Origin: Phycisphaera sp.
Lineage (GTDB): Bacteria; Planctomycetota; Phycisphaerae; Phycisphaerales; Zrk34
Reading direction: 5' to 3'
Assembly: GCA_016125285.1 (NCBI GenBank)
Contig: WGMA01000027.1
Coordinates: 1 to 64,000 of the forward strand
Length of the DNA stretch: 64,000 nt
Part shown: one piece after another, positions 11,401 to 19,505 of the stretch
How the letters are laid out: each line of letters begins with the position of its first letter
Numbering within the stretch: position 1 is the stretch's first letter
Notes under the pieces: generated by a model
What the model saw: the letters and a program-made list of their open reading frames with translations, nothing else
The model's database searches: none
What the model was told of the DNA's origin: nothing
Translations under genes and position numbers: made by a program

Positions 11401-14400
11401 TCACATCGTCCGGCGTCAGGTAGCCCGATGTCTGCGATGAACGATCCAGGTTGAAGCCGTCGGCGAAGTCGGCGACACCGTCCGCGTCGTCGTCGTCGTC
11501 GTTGATGCTGAATCGATCTGGACCGAGCAACTCGAAACCAAACGCGGTCACCGGAATCGTCGCGACCGTGGTCCAACTCGTGGGCTCGCCGAAGTCGTCC
11601 AGAACCGTATATTGAAGGTCGACGTTGGTTTCGCCCGGTGCCACGCCGGCGATGTTCAGCAGGTCCTGCCCCCATCCACCCAGTTCATAGCCCGACGGTA
11701 CGGCCGATGTGTAGTTGGACAGTTCCAGGGTCGCCTGATCGTACTGGACGCGGAACCGATACTCCGGGCCAAAGCCTCCGTAACCTCCGTAACCGCCATA
11801 GCCGCCATAGGGGCTGTCAGCCGGAGGCTCAAACTCAGACTGGGTGGTGTATACGAAGGTGATCTCGGATGAGAAGTCGACATTGCAGTCCGACGCGTAA
11901 TTGTCCAGTTGACTGTCGTTATAGATGCTGTGTGATTGATTGACGACCACATAGGGGTTGGTGATCATGAAGCCGTCGGGCGCAGTGCCGTTGTTGAGAC
12001 GTTGCAGCGTTGTGGACGCGCCCTCGGACGTCGCGTACGGACGCAGCTTCAGCCCATAGTTCGCGAGGTGGATCCACTGGCCCCCGGCATTGACCCACTC
12101 GTACCCCAGCGAAATGCCCCCATAATAGCCGTAATAATAGTCCCAATTGTTGTACACCGCCCCGGGGACCTGCGGGATGGACACGAGCAACTCGTCCTGC
12201 CCGGTGACCCAGTCACTTACGTACAGCCGGTATTCTGTTGCGTCTGTCACCTGTTTGAAGACCGGCGACGCGAGACCGAGGACACCCGCAGCGGCACCGA
12301 ACAGGAACACGTTGAGGTAATCTCCCGGGTCGCTGACATCATAGATCCGCTCACGATCGATGATCATGAGCCATTCCTTATCCGGCTCGATCACCTGGAT
12401 ATAGGAGTCCTCATTGGGAACGATGTTCCAGTACGCCAGATGATCGATCAGTTCGGGGGTGAAGCTTCCCGAGTTGAGCATGGCCTTGTAGTCCGTCTGC
12501 TCAGGGGAGTACTTCTTCGGAATCGAGCCCACGTAGCTGCCGGAGGTTTCGGTGTAGGAGTGCAGGAACTGAGCTTCGGTCACCGTAGACGGCGTTCCAA
12601 CGGGCGGCGTGGCGGGCCGATGCACGACTTCGGTGTACGCGGGGTGGCTCTTGACTCCCTGGCCGAGCGATCGCACCCAGTAGAAGTCGCCTATGGGGTC
12701 CGGATCGTCAAAGTACGTGTTGGTCGTACTCGGAACGACAATCTCCGCGCTTTCAATGTCGTTCGTTGAGTTACGGAGCACTTCAAACGGTCCGTCGCCC
12801 TCCCAGTAGAGGGTGACTCCGGCCGACTCGTCTCCATACGTCGAGGTCAGGTTCGTTGGCGTAGCCGGATAGGTCGTCGCCGAGGCCGTTGACGACTTGA
12901 CCACACCGTCTGGTCTGCGGACGTCGCCGTCGACGATCTGAAGCAGATCGTCGACCTGCACGGGGCTGCTGTGTGCATCCCGCAGGTGTGCAACAACCGC
13001 GTAGCTGTGAGCCAGGTTGGGTGTCAGCCAGTAATCCTTGTATTCGGTATCGGTCACGCCTTCTGCAAACAGGGTGAATCCGGTGCTGACCCCCGGCACA
13101 GCCCTGTAGATGTCGTAGCTGACGGCGCCGTCGACCGCCGGCCAGTCAAGATCGATCGAGTCCTGCGTGGCGGTCGCCGAGACGAGGAAGCTCTGCGGCG
13201 AAGCAAAGCTCTCGACGTCGTCTTCGCTAACGGCCACCACCGAGAAATACCCGCCTTCAGTGTCTGTACCCAGATTGGTGTTGGTTGACGATCCGACCTC
13301 CTCGCCGAGTTCGCCGTACGTCGTGCTCTTGTAGACCTTGTATTGCTGGGCAAGTGAACTGGTCCGCCACCTGACGACACCCGGCGAGACAAACACGCTG
13401 CTCGGTGTCGACGGCGCCTTCACGGCGTCGCTGAGATCACCGACACGGCCGCCGAAAACCGGACGGACCTGATACTCGTAACCCGCATCGAGATCGAACA
13501 GCGGATCGGGCAACGTCAGCATCGGTGCGTCGACCGCGCCGACCATCTTGAAATCTCGCGGCAGGATCTCGCCGTAGTGTCGCTCGGTGCGGAACACCTG
13601 GTAGGCAGTGGCGCCGGTGACCGCCGTCCAGGACACGGTGGCCTGCTTCTGGCCGTCGACGACCTCCAGCAACAATGTCACGGTCTGCTCTTCGTGCACG
13701 ATCGCCTCGACGCCGACCGCAGCGAATGCGGTATTGCTCGCCTGGCTCTCGGTGTTGATTACACCGATCGCGGTCACGAAGTAGCTGTAATGGACGCCGC
13801 GCTCGACGTTCATGTTGTCCGGGAACATCGGCTCGACGATGCCCTGTGCGTGGAGTTGCGGCTGCCCCGCCCCGGTGCTGCGGTAGAGGTTGTAGGACAC
13901 GGCGCGGTCCGCCGCGTCCCACTTCAGCAGAATCTCGCCGCTGTCCTGTGCATCGGCATGGAGATTGAGCGGACGGGCGGGGTCCAGATTGTGGACCGTT
14001 ACCGACGTGCTGCCGGCGGGGTAGCTGCCGTCCTCGTCGATCGCCGTCGCGGTGACGACGAACGCCATCGTAGCCGTCGCGGCGTCGGGAACGTCGTAGG
14101 AGTGATGGGCCGTTACGCTGCTCCCGGATACGGTCTCGCTGTTGCCGTCGCCCCAGTCGACCAGCCACTGGAATACCGTGTCTTGTCCTGGATCGCTGGT
14201 TACCGACAGGCTCAGCGCGTAATCGTCCCCCTCGTCAAGTTCCGCCGGCGCGCCGGACATGCTCAGCTCGGGCGCGACGTTGTCGACCCGCACGCGCACG
14301 GCAAGCAGGTTCCCCGCAGAATCGAAAGGCGCAATGGTCACGACATCGCCCTGCGGGCTTGGTGAGACCGTGGGCACGATCAACTGCTCGCCGGCGGCGG

Positions 14401-17400
14401 CAACTAGGTCGTAAACGAACTCATCACCGCCGGACCATTCAACAACGGATACGCCTCCGGCGCCGAATGTCGTGTCGAGCGAGCCATCAATCCCAAAGCG
14501 GGCCAACGCCAGGTCGAAGTCCTGATCGACATCGTCCCATGTGATCCCGGAAACCACCGCCCGTCCTGCGTCATCGATCACCACACCAAACGCCTCGTCC
14601 CGCCCGGGCCCCAAATCCGCGACCACCTTGCCATCGCCGTTGCCACCGAACGCCGTATCTACCGTTCCGTCGGCGTTGAATCGCACCAGCAGCGCCGCCT
14701 CGTCCTCGACCGTCGCGCCGTACGGTGCGCTTCCGACGATCAGGATTCCACCATCGGCCTGGACCGCCGCGTCGTGGACGCTGACGGTGTCGAGGCCAAA
14801 GGTCGAGGCCGTCAAACCACTCGTGCCGAAGGCCATATCGATGACGCCCGTCGCGTCGAGCTTCGCTAGAGCGACGCGCTGATCGGCAGTGTCGAGTGAG
14901 TCACCGACGAGGACCATGCCATCGGCCCCATCAAGCAAGATGCGGAACGCGCGATCGGTGTCCGCCAGATCGACCGTCACGACGCCCGTGGCGCCCGCGC
15001 CGAACGTGGTATCGAGCGTGCCGTCATCGTTGTACCGCGCCACGGCGAAGTCGCCGCCGTCGCTGGACGTTGTATACCCCGCGATCACAATCCTGTCGGC
15101 GCTGTCGATGGCCACGTCGTATGCGAAGTCAGCACCGCCGATGTCAGTCGTGACCAATCCGCCGGCACCGAACGACGTATCGAGCGTTCCGTCGGCGTTG
15201 AACCGCGCGACGGCGAAGTCTGTTCCCGCACCGCCCGTGGTGTACCCCGCCACGACGAAGCGCCCCGTTGCATCCACGGCGACCGCGCGGGCCATGTCCT
15301 GACCGCCGAAGTCCGCATACGCGTCTCCTCCTGGGCCGGCCAATGCGACCGGCACACCCCTGGCGTCGAACCGCTGTACCGTAAAGTCGAATCCGTCATC
15401 GTAGTCGGAGCCAGCGACGATCACGTCACTGCCGCTGAGCGCGGCACGCCTGTAATCCAGGTTGTCCAGGCCGTCCCAGTTCGCATACGGCGCAGCATTG
15501 AAGTTGATCTGTTCCTCGAACTGAATCTGTGCGACGACGTCGTGCGATAGGCCGTCACCGTCGATTGCGACCGCTCGGATCGTGTGCACTTCGGGGCCGT
15601 CGAGATAGGTGTGCTCCACGGTCGAAGGGTTGCCGGTGATGACCTGGGGCTGATCCGAATCGCCCCAGTAGATCGACCAGGACACCGGCGTGATCGTCAG
15701 CGCGCTGAGCGCAAGCGTGTAAGTGTCGCCTTCCTTCGTCTGGGCGTTGCCGGTGATCAGTCCGGCGGAGTCGCCACCGGTACCAGAGACGACCGTGATC
15801 GACTTGGGGGAATCGCCGTTATTGAAGACACCATCCTCATTGACAACCGTCACGACGATGTTGGCGTTCATCGTGCCCGCAGCGTAAGTATGTGTGGCGC
15901 TTGTCGAATTGACCGGCAACACTTCAGACGGACCGTCGCCCCAGTTCACCTCAAGACTCGTGATCGTATCGAGACCGGGATCGGTAATGGATATCCCGAT
16001 TGTGTATTCAACGCCTTCAACCGCCGTCGCATCGCCGGTTACCTCAATCGTCGGCGGCACGTCGGTGACCGTGAGATCTTTCGTCGTCATGTACGAGCCG
16101 TCTTCGTCGAAGGCGGTGACCTGGATCGGGTAATCGATCTCGCCGTCGTCATAGGTGTGCATGACATACAGATCGCCGCCGCCGTATGTAACGACGGTCC
16201 CATCCTTCCAATCGACTTGCCATGACGTCACGGCGTCGGCGTCAACATCGGACGACTCAAGGTGCAGCGTGTAGATGCTGCCCTCTTCGACCGTCGACGT
16301 CCCGGTGATCGTCAGCGTCGGGGCGACGTTGTTGACCGTGATCTCAAGCGTGTCGGACGCAAAGCCACCGTCATCGTCGTAGGCCGTGGCGGTAATCGTG
16401 TATGGCGCCCCCTCGCTGTCATCGGCGTAGGTGTGCGTCCACTGTGAGGGATTACCCGTGATCGTCTCGTCGGGACCAATACCCCAGTTGATCACCCAGA
16501 AATCGATCGTATCCTGCGGGACATCCGTGGCCGAAAGGTTCAGCGTGTACTCCGCGCCTTCATCCACCGATGAATCGCCGGTGATGTCCACGATCGGCGC
16601 GACGTTGTTGACCGTGACGCTGATCGAGTTGGAGGCGGGGAAGGTGCCGTCCTCATCGCTGGCCGTCGCCGTGATGACGTAGACGCCGCCGATCTCAAGG
16701 GCGCTGTCATCCGCGTAAGTATGGGTGACGCTCGGCACGTTGCCTACCATGGTCGGCTCGGACTCGTCACCCCAGTCGATGAGCCAGGACATGATGGTAT
16801 CCTGACCGACATCGCTCGACATCAGGCTCAGCGTGTACTCAGCGCCCTCATCGACCGCGCCGGCTCCTGTGATCACCAGCGTCGGCGCAACGTTTTGGAT
16901 CGATACCAATAGTTGGTTCGACGGGTAAGCGCCGTCGTCGTCATGCGCGATCGCGCGGATCGCCACGTTGTCCTGGCCGTCGGGATACGTATGGCTGACC
17001 TGTGTTTCGCCGTTGAGAACCTGTTGCCAAGGCCCATCCGTTTCCCATTGGACCTCCCAGAAGTCCAGCGCGTCGGTGCCCGGATCGACCAGACTGATCG
17101 TCACAACGTAATCGCTGCCTTCGTCAACCGTCAGAGCGCCGGAGATTGTCACCGACGGCTCGACGTTCACCACCTGAACATGGTGGAAGTTCGTGTACGA
17201 ACCCGACCCGTCGACCAGCGTCACCTCGATGTCGTAATCGACTGTGCCATCGTCGTAAGGGTGTGTGACTGGCGAATCGGCATCGTTGTACTGCTCGACG
17301 TCGCTGCCGTCCTTCCAGTCGATCAGCCAGACGCGGTCTTCATCGCCCGGGTCCTCGGCCGAGAAACTCAGCGTGTAGGTGTCGCCCTCGTTGACCGAAC

Positions 17401-19336
17401 CGGACCCGCTGAGCGTGACCGTCGGCTCGACCTCGTTCACGGTGATGGGCAGAACATTCGACGCAGCCGTCCCGTCTTCGTCGGTCACCACGACCGAGAT
17501 CGCGCCGTTGACCAGGCGGTCTGTGTAGATGTGCGTACGCGACGACGGCAGCGGCCCCGTGATGGACTCGGACGATCCGTCACCCCAGTTGATGACCGTA
17601 AGGGAGATCACATCGGCCGGACCCGCGGGGTCGGTTGCGGCAATGTTCAGCGTGTAGGTGTCGCCCTCATCGAGCGACGAGGCGCCCGTGATTGTGACCG
17701 TTGGGGCGACGTTCTGCACGTTCAGGCTGATTGTGTTGGACGTGAACGTGCCGCCGGTCGTTGTGATCTCGGCGACGATGGGATACACGCCGCCGGTCTC
17801 ATTCGCGCTGTCGTCAGAGTAAGTGTGGGTCGCGGAAGTTGCGTTCGTCGGCAGCGTCTGGGTCGTACCGTCACCCCAATTCACCTGCAGCGACTGCACC
17901 GTGCCCGAAGTCGTGATGCCCAGCGTATAGGTACTGGCCTCGTTGACACTGGTCGCGCCCGAGATCGCCACCGAGGCGCCGGTCGACACGACCGTCACGC
18001 CCTTGGCGTTCGCCGACCAGGTACCGTCTTCATCTGAAGCGGTGGCGGTGATGATGTAGTTGCCGGGCGCGGTGTAGACGTGGGTCGTCTCACTCGGATC
18101 GCCGGGTACCGTCACGATGTTCCCGTCCCCGAAGTTGACCGTCCAGTGCGTGATCGTGTCCGCCGACGTGTCGTTGGAGAACAGGCCCAGCGTATAGGTG
18201 TCGCCCTGATTCACGCTCGAATCGCCGCTGATCACCAGCGTCGGCGCCTCGTTCTCCACGAAAACGCTGAGTTGATCGGTCAACTCGCCGCCCTGGATAA
18301 TGCCTGAGTTCGTCGACGCCTGATTGATCTGGATCGCGATCGCGTTGAAGTCACCCGTGGCGTATGCCTGCTGCACGAGCAACTTGAGTTCTTTAAGGCT
18401 GATCGACGCGAACAGGTCGGGGTGCAGCGCGTTGAGCAGCGCCGAGGTCGCTTCACGCAGCAGATGGTTCTCATGCCCGCCGGTCGCGTTGATCGCGTCG
18501 TCGAGCGTCGGGTTACCGGCGGCATTGACGCCGAAGTACGTGTTGAAGCTGTCCGTGGGCGACGCGCCCTGCCAATCTTCTGGATGCATGCGCCAATACG
18601 CGCGCGACACGCCTTCGTGGTCATTCTCAAGCTTGGCCGTGATGGTGTATGTGAAGTCGCCATCGTCGTACTCGTGCGTGACGTACATCGGCGAGTTCTC
18701 GATCTCATCGACCGTTCCGTCGCCCCAGTCGATCGTCCAGCCTACCGTCGTGTTGCCGCCTGGGTTCAGCGCCAGCGTGAAGAGGTCGCCCTCGTCGACG
18801 CTCGACGCGCCGCTGATCAGGTTCGCCGTCCCCGCCTGCGTGATGATCTCGAAGCCCACGAACTGCGCACTGAAGTTCACGCCCGTGAGGCTGTCGCCGT
18901 CGGCGACCGTCACGCTTGCCACGTCCATGCCCGGGTCGGTCTCGGCCCAGCCCTCGGGGTACTCCACGCGGATCTGGTGATTGCCCGCGACCAAATTCGG
19001 CAGCGTGTAATCGCCGGACACGTTGCTCATCACGTACGTCTCGCCGATGTCGCGCACGCCGTCCTGATCGGCATCAACGTAGACACGCCAATCCGACAGC
19101 CCCTGCTCGCCGGCGTCGTACAGACCGTTCTGGTTGGCATCGTCGAACACCTTGCCCGCCACGCTCGCCGACATCAGCACGCGAGGTTCAAGGGTTTCGA
19201 GGTCGCGCCAAGCAGCCGACCGGGTCTGGCACCCCACGACCGACGTGATGGCCCGAGCCGCGCCGCGGCGAAGCTTGTTGAGAAAGAAACGACAGAGCCA
19301 CAGCACACGGGCACGACGTGCTTCACGTTTCGACAT
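2180..19336 (-). CDS. giant LEPR-XLL / PKD / RHS polymorphic toxin protein
   Basis: A 5,718-residue protein. The ATG at 19336 is chosen over the one at 19351 because an AGGGGG stands 5 bases before it. Order, with approximate residues: Arg-rich N-terminus; LEPRVLMSA (49-57), the planctomycete LEPR-XLL surface-sorting motif; SdrD-like B domain (58-130); eleven PKD-like repeats (171-1280); delta-60 repeats (1290-1680); a twelfth PKD repeat; FN3-like modules (1780-2260); a YGG microrepeat; Asp-rich DxDxDGVxDFADGF loops (2610-3340) likely to bind calcium; RHS/YD region (3500-5370) closing with SGRLDPASGTFWTRG; pre-toxin segment GLIPGIGVLADIVNAGIY (about 5420); C-terminal tip with HEGKH (H5659, E5660, H5663) and downstream Glu residues. 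The first PKD repeat is followed by an insertion beginning RAYWRMHPEDW. Inferred role: a surface-anchored stalk carrying an RHS shell that encapsulates a zincin-like protease toxin. A candidate immunity gene overlaps its stop. The export route is not visible. Confidence 0.9.
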   Translation of the reverse strand: MSKREARRARVLWLCRFFLNKLRRGAARAITSVVGCQTRSAAWRDLETLEPRVLMSASVAGKVFDDANQNGLYDAGEQGLSDWRVYVDADQDGVRDIGETYVMSNVSGDYTLPNLVAGNHQIRVEYPEGWAETDPGMDVASVTVADGDSLTGVNFSAQFVGFEIITQAGTANLISGASSVDEGDLFTLALNPGGNTTVGWTIDWGDGTVDEIENSPMYVTHEYDDGDFTYTITAKLENDHEGVSRAYWRMHPEDWQGASPTDSFNTYFGVNAAGNPTLDDAINATGGHENHLLREATSALLNALHPDLFASISLKELKLLVQQAYATGDFNAIAIQINQASTNSGIIQGGELTDQLSVFVENEAPTLVISGDSSVNQGDTYTLGLFSNDTSADTITHWTVNFGDGNIVTVPGDPSETTHVYTAPGNYIITATASDEDGTWSANAKGVTVVSTGASVAISGATSVNEASTYTLGITTSGTVQSLQVNWGDGTTQTLPTNATSATHTYSDDSANETGGVYPIVAEITTTGGTFTSNTISLNVQNVAPTVTITGASSLDEGDTYTLNIAATDPAGPADVISLTVINWGDGSSESITGPLPSSRTHIYTDRLVNGAISVVVTDEDGTAASNVLPITVNEVEPTVTLSGSGSVNEGDTYTLSFSAEDPGDEDRVWLIDWKDGSDVEQYNDADSPVTHPYDDGTVDYDIEVTLVDGSGSYTNFHHVQVVNVEPSVTISGALTVDEGSDYVVTISLVDPGTDALDFWEVQWETDGPWQQVLNGETQVSHTYPDGQDNVAIRAIAHDDDGAYPSNQLLVSIQNVAPTLVITGAGAVDEGAEYTLSLMSSDVGQDTIMSWLIDWGDESEPTMVGNVPSVTHTYADDSALEIGGVYVITATASDEDGTFPASNSISVTVNNVAPIVDITGDSSVDEGAEYTLNLSATDVPQDTIDFWVINWGIGPDETITGNPSQWTHTYADDSEGAPYTITATAYDDDGGFASDTLEITVNNVAPTLTITGTSTVEEGSIYTLHLESSDVDADAVTSWQVDWKDGTVVTYGGGDLYVMHTYDDGEIDYPIQVTAFDEDGSYMTTKDLTVTDVPPTIEVTGDATAVEGVEYTIGISITDPGLDTITSLEVNWGDGPSEVLPVNSTSATHTYAAGTMNANIVVTVVNEDGVFNNGDSPKSITVVSGTGGDSAGLITGNAQTKEGDTYTLALSALTITPVSWSIYWGDSDQPQVITGNPSTVEHTYLDGPEVHTIRAVAIDGDGLSHDVVAQIQFEEQINFNAAPYANWDGLDNLDYRRAALSGSDVIVAGSDYDDGFDFTVQRFDARGVPVALAGPGGDAYADFGGQDMARAVAVDATGRFVVAGYTTGGAGTDFAVARFNADGTLDTSFGAGGLVTTDIGGADFAYDVAIDSADRIVIAGYTTSSDGGDFAVARYNDDGTLDTTFGAGATGVVTVDLADTDRAFRILLDGADGMVLVGDSLDTADQRVALAKLDATGVIDMAFGTSGLTASTFGLDTVSVHDAAVQADGGILIVGSAPYGATVEDEAALLVRFNADGTVDTAFGGNGDGKVVADLGPGRDEAFGVVIDDAGRAVVSGITWDDVDQDFDLALARFGIDGSLDTTFGAGGVSVVEWSGGDEFVYDLVAAAGEQLIVPTVSPSPQGDVVTIAPFDSAGNLLAVRVRVDNVAPELSMSGAPAELDEGDDYALSLSVTSDPGQDTVFQWLVDWGDGNSETVSGSSVTAHHSYDVPDAATATMAFVVTATAIDEDGSYPAGSTSVTVHNLDPARPLNLHADAQDSGEILLKWDAADRAVSYNLYRSTGAGQPQLHAQGIVEPMFPDNMNVERGVHYSYFVTAIGVINTESQASNTAFAAVGVEAIVHEEQTVTLLLEVVDGQKQATVSWTAVTGATAYQVFRTERHYGEILPRDFKMVGAVDAPMLTLPDPLFDLDAGYEYQVRPVFGGRVGDLSDAVKAPSTPSSVFVSPGVVRWRTSSLAQQYKVYKSTTYGELGEEVGSSTNTNLGTDTEGGYFSVVAVSEDDVESFASPQSFLVSATATQDSIDLDWPAVDGAVSYDIYRAVPGVSTGFTLFAEGVTDTEYKDYWLTPNLAHSYAVVAHLRDAHSSPVQVDDLLQIVDGDVRRPDGVVKSSTASATTYPATPTNLTSTYGDESAGVTLYWEGDGPFEVLRNSTNDIESAEIVVPSTTNTYFDDPDPIGDFYWVRSLGQGVKSHPAYTEVVHRPATPPVGTPSTVTEAQFLHSYTETSGSYVGSIPKKYSPEQTDYKAMLNSGSFTPELIDHLAYWNIVPNEDSYIQVIEPDKEWLMIIDRERIYDVSDPGDYLNVFLFGAAAGVLGLASPVFKQVTDATEYRLYVSDWVTGQDELLVSIPQVPGAVYNNWDYYYGYYGGISLGYEWVNAGGQWIHLANYGLKLRPYATSEGASTTLQRLNNGTAPDGFMITNPYVVVNQSHSIYNDSQLDNYASDCNVDFSSEITFVYTTQSEFEPPADSPYGGYGGYGGYGGFGPEYRFRVQYDQATLELSNYTSAVPSGYELGGWGQDLLNIAGVAPGETNVDLQYTVLDDFGEPTSWTTVATIPVTAFGFELLGPDRFSINDDDDDADGVADFADGFNLDRSSQTSGYLTPDDVNTEEDDIDPLNVFVTDGLPSTARFQVNYSYPSAPDAVVRSAVGNGPGFSYSLGDGQIRIWANSGDSARSGESAWRAGGDFIESAEYDVDYYNPDYRYVSYPQEGYYASDLGGWVDADSPTFGNGKAVQLFVEALRSTEFDVTVWVDPDGDGMMDYTAYRVECAEALPTPEFVVVNQDDDDRDGIPDFADGFDRDGVELGSPTNPIAEFDNYNSSGDDFIPLTFHFPRFSDFLNPEIHFNYTTAAASAPSQVTRTGSLTDSLNDPLVYTPASGSIRLWGQPENTRRDPAAMTAVLIGYPQYEVTGDYIAPGTVLPQRAFEQSIGGIDGYGTVYVEGISPSAEDQTITIEYWAKQKLLETYEFTVRVVGADIVIDSNNNGILESTTEFTVDQTIEAMPNNSGVNATLGIIRPGKVIPVNDGDVDRDGVVDYADGFNFDSSLAVSEQDDRDDTIAMGEEPIAVNFTPVTLTIPGSISLNEAWVKLEYSASDPRSLKRDGLGTRLDPYVVDLPYLEDGTQGALRLWTRPSNAENNNARSAIAFTDAPETNVATADVGYYVPATTTQLSVASMTAGVHYFGPQELAKLGFSNDNRSVTLYVEGLIPSQEIADQSIRLRIDPNGQKSGIDFLGVDEVFVTVGAGNVAIDSDNNESGARHIAALDAFNSVEDRVEDLGGQPGKFILVNNADKDNDGFLDFADGYASSPGGANASEYLVPFQLRVPKWIDPDTATFAFNYDASSPVTGSAPQLSDTGSLRIWTEWDAAQGTRNITIDTETSAAGFISPNPSTPYKLTNLTRHLGTEADPFVVDPDSGDYLVTLYLEAVRPSTKLGDQRVEVTVKPTGAGEAIPVDAFTVTAIEPTNANGYSGLVRYSDGTVMLDAADVVSGGSFGPFGQARTFTNQLAFDVNSVMGNGWSLGFPQLFHMTSSIMVVAGGEARYFDYTPSEGYVARFDSLARLKTSGAGYVLTETDGSQWSFYGFNEAQPLKRGAFNSFTSAGGLSVTATYQDDGRIDLLSRQVVKIEKNAGVETTRTIDEVFDYDYFQAESDGVKKGLLKSITLRRGDKAANELIDIERAVYDYYGKGDANGNAADLKSVEIRYADPNDTEDVFKLLVDKVLYRYEVDDNPDAPTRLKMVLGPEAYQRALGQNDESFDPETATDAELEKFADVRFDYFTKADLPEGAEDDPNGLIGRVKHQWVAGANQSSVVTEGLKKTVATDVDTSGQFTYDYQAAGHNEVGMNAWAMRTSEIAPGGFRESFVYTNFAGQVMLQVEEERASTDHSTPAVLGDSDQWRTYTEYNHDGRVIRVANPSAVDGFTETQSNLGVTIGDGLVQLFEYHDDDTTATFNQAGDVKGYLKSTSLQRGTSETQIVKQQEFEYFQFGADSGIRAFVANSTVFKTEENQDQEANQIVTSYTYENFIGALPTMIVTHLPRITPEQNGPDAMSPEVTTTAIYDAAGRLVEMIDADGRHHTTAYDDVTGAAITQIVDAGGLDITTKTDVDQFGRPTQATDPNGNITSFKYVDGDAYREVVASLSWGTDTVTHDDRRGGWQGSWSKTAGENPELLTFSRDLLDLGGRVVASDRFATLNGSLLGAVEGNTTSAEDLDALAQHIRDDNDPRVSTTNANEYKARYYRDTLIFDAAGRLAEAVNAVGTIGRQEYDFMDRPLESWTGVVGGQLLIVSSTEYDHGGVGDGLVTTTTLHPSGQESPAPLTEGGTIEDYRKNRITRMHYDWRNRLVVSEPGLTDGGEVDHAMVTYVTYDNLGRAVKTETFDGSMITSIDMGQDGVPVRPGGGEENPLSLRARTENSFDDRSRRYRSTVYGVAIVVDSEDQTESIDADAKLVTDFWYDNRGNVVKQVTPGAPVTKMVYDGAGRNTVIYVTDGAGDQSYVDARSVADDHVIKQINTYYDSNGNTIYLVSADRDHQILSGASETGALDDSNARVSGTGMWYDAADRVVATVNYGAVAPASRPDNAPTRDTYGFLNDYLLTTMAYNDLGLQDRITDARGIVTHMEYDALGRVKELVEQYVPTKDAMGNEVTPVASTFLNKKTVRYYDGADHVIEETVISGKGTQTQPISVRTTTFHYGAEVATPATATSSGDPVYVKINNDQPIRIDYPIDDAGVSGGYTAGGAANKTLTLGFFEVFEEYTTLGEVVVHRDRSGVKHTYEFDLLGRMTADEIDLPTIQPEGVPAFDAAVTRHEYEFDEFGRAAIFTSLKPGGETANQVVRRYNAFGQLAAEYQDADGAVDASTPVVRYLYSEGFAGNTPVNHSRPTGMIYPSGETVTYLYNDSLNDTISRIDGIAVAPSQGAAAETVEEYEYLGLGTVVERRYTTPDGDSAKLTYVQQPGLLGIINKPFQGQTEAGDQYSGLDRFGRVIDEVWINTQDNNVTARYQYAYDAAGNVMHRLDLVHDGFDELYHDSVIGGDRNSGSPYSTYDPSGNPTAFVRGDASVFNATRKDLITLTQADIYIALAHDQFGNVVDWSTDSRNALSGGGNESNTTGTASVRSRPDGRYDVTTDGWGNTTKAELRNNGTKNDELEATYVIDALGRRIGVVTKKYVTKVQAAGSGGVGAAPAITTYRVLQSTTTTQIIYDALGNPIEEYTAEEASPNQPQRQASYLWSPVGGHLILRDYNKNTASPDLEQRLYAYTDARGNVFAVGDASGSLAEYYTYVPYSALTRYYIKGKTSNYIEVRDANFKLRNDNTSTLAWEMTYMSGRLDPASGTFWTRGGDFDLGMMRRITPALPKAPDDPNSIAPPTWFQSAVMATYDNPMMAVHIGLDLIGLIPGIGVLADIVNAGIYVYEGNAEMAIISAIAAIPAAGYSVAAYQGGKMTLNAANLIGTAGEAMYHTTRIADSALNIGMSTYFIGKGIDNGSTLGVGLGVFGLGLNVPSLIAATRSLRRYNHAVAGSAEAAIRQRKLLQGLSRGEMVGFNSSNANGLQLADAIEGITQTSTQVAKNVRVGEIGVNVLGESMFEKAFLMRGGRLEEVAGTVAFAYGEQVYLRAGSQSIFSDLVHEGKHALDFLDGFVGTTTQWEYRAYYAEREFQMRLGLPTLSTSRRSLLNFIDKAYENEAI
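3240..8830 (-). repeat. RHS/YD repeat region of the giant toxin protein
   Basis: Dozens of degenerate YD-type repeats (patterns such as YDAAGRLVEMIDADG, YDNRGNVVKQ, YDGAGRNTVIY, YEFDLLGRMTAD, YDAAGNVMHRLD) of about 20 residues each. Such repeats fold into the hollow beta-cage of RHS/Tc toxins that encloses the C-terminal toxin. Confidence 0.85.
9300..11500 (-). repeat. Asp-rich calcium-type loops with DFADGF signature
   Basis: At least four copies of an acidic loop of the form DDDxDGVxDFADGFNxD (near 11480, 10850, 10110 and 9330), each preceding a domain of roughly 220-260 residues. The acidic spacing resembles thrombospondin type-3-like calcium loops. Calcium binding is inferred. Confidence 0.65.
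14290..15470 (-). repeat. delta-60 repeat block
   Basis: About six repeats of 55-65 residues with the delta-60 signature (DFAVARFNADGTLDTSFGAG, then VVTVDL...R.F.V..D..GRxVVAG), in the middle of the PKD-rich stalk of the giant protein. Such repeats are predicted to form a beta-propeller. Confidence 0.75.
15500..18830 (-). repeat. eleven tandem PKD-like repeats
   Basis: Eleven tandem copies of about 90-100 residues with the pattern ITGxxSVDEGxxYTLxLSxxD...WxINWGDG...THTYADG...YxITATAxDEDG...VxNVAP. A twelfth copy follows the delta-60 block near 14280-13985. PKD folds usually form extended surface stalks. Confidence 0.85.
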
Positions 19337-19416
19337 ACGACCCCCTGGCATACACAGGTTCTATGGATGGTCCCATCGCTCCGTCACCCCAAAGAACGGA
19401 CGGGATGAGCGAGGCG

Positions 19417-19445
19417 AGTTTATTCGGACCTGCCTGAGCTGTCAA
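19417..19445 (-). promoter_or_regulatory. sigma-70-type promoter of the giant RHS gene
   Basis: Read on the minus strand: TTGACA (19445-19440), a 17-base spacer, then TAAACT (19422-19417). The start codon at 19336 lies about 80 bases downstream. The -35 is perfect, the spacer optimal and the -10 matches 4 of 6. Confidence 0.65.
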
Positions 19446-19505
19446 TGGACTTCGGGAGTACGCACAACGTGCTCATTGTGTCTTAACGCAGACCCGTCAA
19501 CAGAC

